Source: Cellulosimicrobium arenosum
Lineage (GTDB): Bacteria > Actinomycetota > Actinomycetes > Actinomycetales > Cellulomonadaceae
Direction of reading: 5' to 3'
Length of the DNA stretch: 64,000 nucleotides
Assembly: GCF_014837295.1 (NCBI RefSeq)
Contig: NZ_JACYHB010000007.1
Span: 1 to 64,000, forward strand
Both the position numbers and the translations under genes were made by a program. Numbering within the stretch: position 1 is the stretch's first letter; every line of letters starts with the position of its first letter. The notes under the pieces are model-generated. The model was not told where the DNA came from. It saw only the letters and a list, made by a program, of their open reading frames with translations, and searched no databases. Of the stretch, positions 58,514 to 64,000 are shown in pieces.

Positions 58514-59629
58514 CCAGGGCGCCTCGAGCTCGGTGAACGTCCGCGCCGTGCGCGCCGCCTCCTCGCACCAGCGCTCGACGTCGTCGACCACCGGTCGGCG
58601 GTCGTCGCCCTCACCGAGCCAGGTGACGGCGTCCTCGGCGACGGGGTGCGGGTCGGGGGCCGTGCGGACGGCCTCGAGGACGCGCATGAACGCGCCGGTC
58701 TCCCGCACGTCGCACGCGAGCGCGCGGCCGGGATCGGCCCGCGCGGCGAGCAGGTCCTCGAGCAGCCCGGTGCGACCGTAGGACTTCTCGACCTGCATGC
58801 GCGGCGTGCGCAGCGTGACGCGGTCGTGCTCGTACTCGAGCGTGATCTCGCCCTCGGTGCCGAGGGCGAGCACCCGGGCGGCCGTCCGCTCGGGCGCGCA
58901 CAGCGAGAGCCCCACGCCGTAGGGGAGCCCGTCCCGGCCGACGATGCGGAGCGAGGACGTGTCGTCGGCCTCGATCGGGTTGGCGCGGTGCAGGTCCGTC
59001 ACCACGTGCGCGACGTCCTGCGCGGTGCGCGCACCGCCGACACGCAGGGCCGTGGCGACCGCGTGGGCGAGCGGGTTCGTCACCACCCCGTCGACGACGT
59101 CGCGACCGTCCAGTCGCCGTCGCCCGGCCCATGCCGCGCGCTGCCAGTACCCGCGCGTGCGGACCCATGTCCCCACCGCGCCGATGCCGACGAGCTCGCC
59201 GATCTCGCCGGCCGCGACGAGCTCGATGACGGCGTCGACGGCGTGCGAGCCGAAGGTCTGGAATCCGACCTGGCAGAGGCGCCCGGTCCGCTGCGCGGTC
59301 TCGACGATCGCCGTGTGCTCGGCGAGGGAGGCAGCGGTCGGCTTCTCCAGCAGCACGTCGAGCCCCGCCTCCATCGCGGCCCGGGCGAGCGGGAGGTGCG
59401 TGGGGATCGGGGTCGAGATCACGACGATCTCCGGTCGCACGTCGGGGTCCTTGTCGGCGAGGAGGTCGCCGAGGGTCGGGAACCAGGGTGCCGGAGGATC
59501 GTCGGGGCGCCGCGGGTCGACCACCGCGCTGAGGCGGACCCGCCCGTCGGCGGCGAGCTCCGCGATCCGGCGCAGGTGCGAGCCGCCGTGGCCGTGGACG
59601 CCGAGCAGCGCGACGGGAGTCGCGCTCAT
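58505..59629 (-). CDS. Gfo/Idh/MocA family oxidoreductase
   Basis: The predicted 374-residue protein has the N-terminal motif VALLGVHGHGGSHLRRI (about 6-22), ISTPIPTHLPLA, and the catalytic LLEKPTAAS. The second domain has RRRLDGRDVVDGVVTNPLAHAVATAL with the active-site His. It differs from the Gfo/Idh protein at 52742 and follows the LacI-DUF6807 fusion by an ATGA overlap. Together with ThuA and DUF6807 this makes a recurrent gene set, presumably for a modified sugar brought in by the CUT1 transporter. Confidence 0.86.
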   Translation of the reverse strand: MSATPVALLGVHGHGGSHLRRIAELAADGRVRLSAVVDPRRPDDPPAPWFPTLGDLLADKDPDVRPEIVVISTPIPTHLPLARAAMEAGLDVLLEKPTAASLAEHTAIVETAQRTGRLCQVGFQTFGSHAVDAVIELVAAGEIGELVGIGAVGTWVRTRGYWQRAAWAGRRRLDGRDVVDGVVTNPLAHAVATALRVGGARTAQDVAHVVTDLHRANPIEADDTSSLRIVGRDGLPYGVGLSLCAPERTAARVLALGTEGEITLEYEHDRVTLRTPRMQVEKSYGRTGLLEDLLAARADPGRALACDVRETGAFMRVLEAVRTAPDPHPVAEDAVTWLGEGDDRRPVVDDVERWCEEAARTARTFTELEAPWAR

Positions 59630-61611
59630 CGGACCTGCTCCGCGAGCACGGCGGCCTCGTCGAGCTCGAGCGCGCGGTCGACGAGCACGGCAGCAGCGCC
59701 GGTCTCGAACGACGAGTCCGCCGGGATCGTCCGCGGCTCGTCCCACGCCAGCGCGGGACCCGCACCCGGGTACTCGGACGCCCGCAGGAACCACGGCAGC
59801 GGCTCGCCGTGCTGCACGAGCAGGAGGGTCGTGGCGTGCGTGGGGTGCTGCTGGACGAACGCGACCCACGGTGAGGAACCACCGTGCGCGAGGGCCTCGC
59901 CGGTTCCGGTCGCGCTGAGCACCTCGACGGAGCCGGTGGTGGGAAGACGCCAGAAGTACCCGCCGTAGCCGGCGCCGGGGCGTCCGTTCGTCGCGGGGGA
60001 GCCGATGATCAGCGCGCCCCGGTCGGCGCGCAGCGTGGAGCGCCAGTCGAGCACCCAGGTGCTGTCGTCGATCACCCGGGCGTCGAGCCGACGCTCCTCC
60101 TCGAGCTGGGGCACGCCGTGCTCGTCGTGCCAGCGCACCGCGTCGTACAGCAGGTGGGTCTGGACGGGGTCGACGAGCAGCGAGCGGCTGATCTGCCGCC
60201 CGTGGTTGGGCAGGAGCGTCGGGCCGACGTCCGTGACGAACGTCCGCCCGCCCCAGTAGGAGGTCCCGTTGACGTCGGCGACCGCCATCGACGCACCGTA
60301 GTGGTGGCGGTGGTCCACGGGACCGGAGTCCGTGAGCGGGACACCGGCGAGGGTGTGGACCGGGTGGAGGTGCGAGCGCGGCGAGTGGACGGGCGGCAGC
60401 CGGTCTCCCTGCTGGTACGCCGCGAGCCGCAGGTCGCCGCAGCGCAGGACGACGGAGTCGCCCTCGGGCGACCAGCGGACCGCGTGGGTGGTGGGCAGCA
60501 CCCCGGCGGGTTCGGCGACGACGGTCACCGGTGCGCTGGGGCGCGGTGCGGTTCTCGCGCTCGCGACCTGACGCGGCACCGGACCGGTGCTCGCCCGCAC
60601 CTCGAGGCGTGGTTCGAACCGGGTGGCTCGTGAGGGGTGCCCCGTGGACTCGATCAATGCGGACAGCTCCTTCCAGGCGTGGCGACCGAGCTCGGCCTGC
60701 GGCACGGCGACGGTGGTGAGTGAGGGGGTGGCGTAGCGGGCGAGGTCGATGTCGTCGAAGCCCGCGACCGAGATGTCCTTGGGCACGGCGACCCCGGCCT
60801 CGTTGAGCCCGGCGAGCAGACCGAACGCGACGAGGTCGTTGTAGGCGACGACAGCCGTCGGCCGGGCGGCGAGCACCTCGTCGACGGCACCGTGCCCGGC
60901 GGCGATGTCCGGTCCCGCGGGGAGGTCGACGAGCTCGATGTCGTGGTGGCGGTCGAGCACCCGCCGCAGTCCCGTGCGCCGCAGGGCGTCCGACGCGCTG
61001 CCGGGAGGCCCGGCGAGATAGGCGATCCGGCGATGGCCCAGGGAGTGGAGGTGCTCGGCGACCTGCTCGGCGGCGAAGGCGTAGTCCACGACGAGGCAGG
61101 GCACGTCCTCGGTCCCCGGGATCTCGCGGTTGACGAGGACGACGGGAGCGACGTTCGGGATCAGCGCGGCGAGCTCGGCGTCCGGCATGCGCGGTGAGAC
61201 GAGCACCAGGGCGTCGCACCGCAGGCGTGCCTCGAGCGCGATCGCGGCCTCGTCGGTCGGGTCCTCGGCGGTGTCCGCGAGCAGCACGCGGTAGCCCGCA
61301 GGGGCGGCGGCGTTCGTCACGCCGTGCAGGACCTGCTGGAAGAGCGGGTTGCCGAGATCCGGGACGACGAGCGCGACCGTGTTCGTCCGACCGAGCGACA
61401 GGCTGCGCGCGGTCGTGGACGGACGGTACTTCAGCGCCTGTGCGGCCTCCCGGACGCGCTCGCTGATCGTCACGTCGACGGTGGACCGGCCGTTCATCAC
61501 CCGCGACACCGTCGCGCGGGAGACGCCGGCCGCGACGGCGACGTCGGCGATCGTCACCGCGCGGTGCGCCGCGCCGCGCTGCACCGCGCGCCGCTGCCTC
61601 GCCTCGGGCAT
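59626..61611 (-). CDS. LacI regulator fused to a DUF6807 (PmoA-like) domain
   Basis: The predicted 661-residue protein is twice the usual LacI length. Residues about 1-345 are a complete LacI protein: HTH TIADVAVAAGVSRATVSRVMNG (19-40), VALVVPDLGNPLFQQVLHG, HRRIAYLAGP and VAGFDDIDLARYATPSLTTVAVPQ. Residues about 365-661 match PmoA/DUF6807 proteins: SHLHPVHTLAGVPLTDSGPVDHRHHYGASMAV, SYWGGRTFV, GYGGYFWRLP. No stop or start signal separates them. AGGAGAC precedes ATG 61611. The operators at 61685-61732 lie just upstream. Stand-alone DUF6807 proteins commonly neighbour Gfo/Idh genes, but here the domain is joined to the regulator. Confidence 0.85.
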   Translation of the reverse strand: MPEARQRRAVQRGAAHRAVTIADVAVAAGVSRATVSRVMNGRSTVDVTISERVREAAQALKYRPSTTARSLSLGRTNTVALVVPDLGNPLFQQVLHGVTNAAAPAGYRVLLADTAEDPTDEAAIALEARLRCDALVLVSPRMPDAELAALIPNVAPVVLVNREIPGTEDVPCLVVDYAFAAEQVAEHLHSLGHRRIAYLAGPPGSASDALRRTGLRRVLDRHHDIELVDLPAGPDIAAGHGAVDEVLAARPTAVVAYNDLVAFGLLAGLNEAGVAVPKDISVAGFDDIDLARYATPSLTTVAVPQAELGRHAWKELSALIESTGHPSRATRFEPRLEVRASTGPVPRQVASARTAPRPSAPVTVVAEPAGVLPTTHAVRWSPEGDSVVLRCGDLRLAAYQQGDRLPPVHSPRSHLHPVHTLAGVPLTDSGPVDHRHHYGASMAVADVNGTSYWGGRTFVTDVGPTLLPNHGRQISRSLLVDPVQTHLLYDAVRWHDEHGVPQLEEERRLDARVIDDSTWVLDWRSTLRADRGALIIGSPATNGRPGAGYGGYFWRLPTTGSVEVLSATGTGEALAHGGSSPWVAFVQQHPTHATTLLLVQHGEPLPWFLRASEYPGAGPALAWDEPRTIPADSSFETGAAAVLVDRALELDEAAVLAEQVR

Positions 61612-61684
61612 GTCGTCTCCTGGGGTCTCGTGCAGCGTGGTCGCCGGTGACCACACCGTTTCACAGTGGTGACCGTACACCATT

Positions 61685-61732
61685 GGAAACCGGTTCCCCG
61701 TGTGCTAGGTTCCCCACCTGGAACCGGTTTCC
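61685..61732. promoter_or_regulatory. Paired LacI operators and promoter of the CUT1 transporter
   Basis: GGAAACCGGTTCCC (61685-61698) and TGGAACCGGTTTCC (61719-61732) share the GGAAC-CG-GTTCC pattern with central CG; centres are 34 bp apart. Between them a rightward promoter reads -35 TTGGAA (61683-61688), 17 bases, -10 TAGGTT (61706-61711), so both operators flank the initiation region. The leftward LacI-DUF6807 gene starts 74 bases away. Confidence 0.82.
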
Positions 61733-61833
61733 CGCCGATGGGAGCCGGCACGGTCGACGCAGATCCGGAGGTGTCCCAATGGTGGGAACGCATCGGCACC
61801 GGCGCCACGGCGCCGTACACGAGGAGGTGTGGC

Positions 61834-62775
61834 ATGGCGATCGTCGATGAGTTCCGACGGGTGAAGGGAACCGGCAAGGCCGGGCGGAGTCGTTCCGCGG
61901 CGCACCGCTTCGACGGCCGGGCTGCGGTGGTCTTCCTCGCGCCGTGGTTCCTCGGGCTGGCCTTCATCACCGTCGGCCCCATGGTGGCGTCCGCGTACCT
62001 GTCCTTCACCGACTACAGCCTGCTGGAGCCGCCGCAGTGGATCGGTCTGGACAACTACACGCGGATGTTCGAGGACCCGAGGCTCCTCAACGCGCTGCAG
62101 GTGACCTTCACCTACGTCCTCGTCTCGGTGCCGCTCCAGCTCGGCGCGGCGCTCGGCCTCGCGCTCCTGCTGGACAAGGGCCTGCGGGGACTGGCCTTCT
62201 ACCGGTCGGTCTTCTACCTGCCGTCGCTGCTGGGCGGGAGCGTCGCCGTCGCCCTGCTGTGGCGCCAGGTGTTCGGTGCCGAGGGGCTCGTCAACCAGTT
62301 CCTCGCGCTCTTCGGCATCCAGGGCCAGGGCTGGGTCTCGCACCCGGACTACGCGCTGGGCACCCTGATGATCCTCAACGTGTGGACGTTCGGCGCCCCC
62401 ATGGTCATCTTCCTCGCCGGGCTCCGGCAGATCCCCCAGATGTACTACGAGGCCGCGTCGATCGACGGTGCCGGCAGGATCCGGAAGTTCACCGCGATCA
62501 CGTTCCCGATGCTGACGCCGATCATCTTCTTCAACCTCATCCTGCAGCTGATCAACGCCTTCCAGACCTTCACGCAGGCAGCCGTCATCAGCGGGGGGAC
62601 GGGCGGACCGGCCGACTCCACGATGGTCTACACGCTGTACCTCTACCAGAAGGGCTTCACGGCCCTCGACATGGGCTACGCGTCCGCCATGGCGTGGCTC
62701 CTGCTGGCGATCGTCGCCGGGATGACCGCCATCAACTTCCTCGCCTCCAAGTACTGGGTCTTCTACAATGACTGA
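61834..62775 (+). CDS. CUT1 sugar ABC transporter permease (MalF/UgpA type)
   Basis: The predicted 313-residue membrane protein has six helices and the EAA loop EAASIDGAGRIRKFTAITFPMLTP. The N-terminal 25 residues are basic and cytoplasmic. GAGGAGG precedes the ATG. The next permease starts 8 bases before its stop. The partner ATPase is not here; CUT1 systems often use a shared MsmK/MalK-type ATPase. Confidence 0.92.
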   Translation: MAIVDEFRRVKGTGKAGRSRSAAHRFDGRAAVVFLAPWFLGLAFITVGPMVASAYLSFTDYSLLEPPQWIGLDNYTRMFEDPRLLNALQVTFTYVLVSVPLQLGAALGLALLLDKGLRGLAFYRSVFYLPSLLGGSVAVALLWRQVFGAEGLVNQFLALFGIQGQGWVSHPDYALGTLMILNVWTFGAPMVIFLAGLRQIPQMYYEAASIDGAGRIRKFTAITFPMLTPIIFFNLILQLINAFQTFTQAAVISGGTGGPADSTMVYTLYLYQKGFTALDMGYASAMAWLLLAIVAGMTAINFLASKYWVFYND

Positions 62776-63697
62776 GGTCACCGTGCGCCACGACGCACCC
62801 ACCGACAAGCCCACCCTCACCGAGGTGGCCGACCAGTACCCGGAGCCGGCGACCACGCCGAGCCGCTGGCGCGCAAACCTCCGATCGGTGCTGAAGCACA
62901 CCGGGCTGATCCTGTTCGGCCTGACGATGCTCTACCCGCTGCTGTGGATGCTAGTCAGCTCGTTCAAGCCGAACGACCTGATCTTCCGCGAGCCGGGACT
63001 CATCCCCAGCGACGTGACGCTGAGCAACTACACGGACGGCTGGACGGCGCTGCTCCACCCGTTCGACCACTACCTGCTCAACAGCATGATCATCGTCGCC
63101 GGCTCGCTGATCGGGAACCTGATCTCCTGCTCGATGGCGGCGTACGCCTTCGCGCGCCTGCAGTTCCGGGGCAGGAACCTCTGGTTCGCCATCATGCTCA
63201 TGTCGATCATGCTGCCGATCCACGTGATCATCGTCCCGCAGTACATCCTGTTCTCCGAGCTGAGCTGGATCAACACGTTCCTGCCGCTCATCGTGCCGAA
63301 GCTGCTCGCCACGGACGCGTTCTTCATCTTCCTCATGGTGCAGTTCTTCCGCGGGATCCCGTCCGAGCTCGACGAGGCCGCGCGGATCGACGGGTGCGGT
63401 CACGGCCGGATCTACCTGCGGATCATGCTCCCGCTGTCCGTCCCCGCGCTGGCCACGACGGCGATCTTCACCTTCATCTGGACCTGGAACGACTTCTTCA
63501 GCCAGCTCGTGTTCCTCACCCGTCCGGACATGTACACCGTGCCGGTGGCGCTGCGCACCTTCATCGACTCCACGGGCGAGAGCTCGTGGGGACCGCTCTT
63601 CGCGATGTCGATCGTGTCGCTGCTCCCGCTGTTCCTGGTGTTCCTGTTCGGCCAGAAGTACCTCGTCAAGGGCATCGCCACGACGGGGATCAAGTAG
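62768..63697 (+). CDS. CUT1 sugar ABC transporter permease (MalG/UgpE type)
   Basis: The 309-residue protein has six membrane helices and the EAA loop DEAARIDGCGHGRIYLRIMLPLSVPA. It ends GQKYLVKGIATTGIK, the usual C-terminus of MalG-type permeases. The ATG overlaps the end of the first permease gene by 8 bases, so translation is coupled. Confidence 0.92.
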   Translation: MTEVTVRHDAPTDKPTLTEVADQYPEPATTPSRWRANLRSVLKHTGLILFGLTMLYPLLWMLVSSFKPNDLIFREPGLIPSDVTLSNYTDGWTALLHPFDHYLLNSMIIVAGSLIGNLISCSMAAYAFARLQFRGRNLWFAIMLMSIMLPIHVIIVPQYILFSELSWINTFLPLIVPKLLATDAFFIFLMVQFFRGIPSELDEAARIDGCGHGRIYLRIMLPLSVPALATTAIFTFIWTWNDFFSQLVFLTRPDMYTVPVALRTFIDSTGESSWGPLFAMSIVSLLPLFLVFLFGQKYLVKGIATTGIK

Positions 63698-63773
63698 TGC
63701 CGGCCACCTCACGGCCTCTCGCGATGCACGGTCAGCCAAGAACGACGACGTTCGACCCGAAGGAGAATGCACG

Positions 63774-64000
63774 ATGAACAGCTCGACCCGACCGACCCGT
63801 ACCTGGTGGCGCATCGGTGCGCTGCTCGCCGTCGGTACCCTCGCCCTGAGCGGCTGCAACGGCGACAACGGTGCTGCCCCCGGTGACGGCGACGACGACG
63901 ACACCACCGCCTCCGAGGACTCCGGACCCGTGGAGATCCGCTTCTCCTGGTGGGGCTCGGACGATCGCCACGAGACGACCCAGCAGGTCATCGACCTGTT
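63774..64000 (+). CDS. Sugar ABC transporter substrate-binding lipoprotein (cut by window edge)
   Basis: The visible 75 residues show a twin-Arg-free signal peptide with lipobox LALSGC, an acidic Asp/Gly linker and the first strand VEIRFSWWGSDDRHETTQQVIDL, typical of CUT1 extracellular binding proteins. AAGGAG lies upstream of ATG 63774. The gene order is unusual, since CUT1 binding proteins often come first; here it is third. Confidence 0.85.
   Translation, partial: MNSSTRPTRTWWRIGALLAVGTLALSGCNGDNGAAPGDGDDDDTTASEDSGPVEIRFSWWGSDDRHETTQQVIDL

Overview
The window is high-GC DNA (roughly 70-75 percent by eye). Gene starts are often GTG, genes often overlap as ATGA, GTGA or TGATG, and many genes look leaderless. 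ClgR-type control of clpC and the C-terminal module shared by two secreted proteins suggest an actinobacterium of the Cellulosimicrobium/Isoptericola/Cellulomonas group (Micrococcales). The genus is an inference. This part of the genome is largely devoted to taking up and breaking down plant or glycan sugars.

Region 1 (1-17.9 kb) is mostly housekeeping. It starts with a transposase tail cut by the window edge. It then carries a FUSC membrane protein, an OhrR-like MarR regulator divergent from a small basic protein, a HAD phosphatase, tmk-holB, an F420-dependent oxidoreductase, lipoproteins and a secreted TAP-like peptidase. A tRNA-Thr(CGT) is followed by a decayed phage-type integrase. Next come a coiled-coil membrane protein, universal stress and cupin genes, and clpC with a near-perfect ClgR site and a strong terminator.

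Region 2 (17.9-33.4 kb) is a complete non-phosphorylating L-fucose system. It encodes a secreted GH95 alpha-L-fucosidase, an RbsA-type ABC importer, a mutarotase, an AKR dehydrogenase, a lactonase, an enolase-superfamily fuconate dehydratase, an SDR and a FAH-type hydrolase. A FadR-type GntR repressor is encoded downstream of the dehydratase. Copies of a CATC-N-GATG palindrome sit at each promoter. The pathway should end in pyruvate plus L-lactate. A LutABC L-lactate oxidation operon with its own FadR-type regulator and two perfect operators follows at 36.0-40.0 kb, after an epimerase, a P-loop kinase-like gene and a NUDIX gene.

Region 3 (40-57.7 kb) holds two interleaved LacI regulons. One is glucuronate catabolism: uxaC at 41.4-42.9 kb, and lacI-uxuB-uxuA at 53.9-57.7 kb. 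Both promoters carry the same operator pair with an identical 56-bp spacing. The other, under a second LacI protein (46.6-47.7 kb), contains a 1129-residue secreted protein (PA14, beta-propeller, CBM and 3-keto-disaccharide-hydrolase-like domains), a degenerate LarE-like protein, and an operon of a TIM-barrel isomerase, a NitT/TauT/NMT1-type ABC transporter and a Gfo/Idh oxidoreductase. Their promoters share a 24-bp operator block over the -35 box. This set is the best candidate for an undescribed glycoside pathway.

Region 4 (57.8 kb to the end) has a ThuA-like protein, a Gfo/Idh oxidoreductase, a LacI regulator fused to a DUF6807/PmoA-like domain, and a divergent CUT1 sugar ABC transporter that runs off the window. 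All functional calls come from reading motifs and context; no database search was run.
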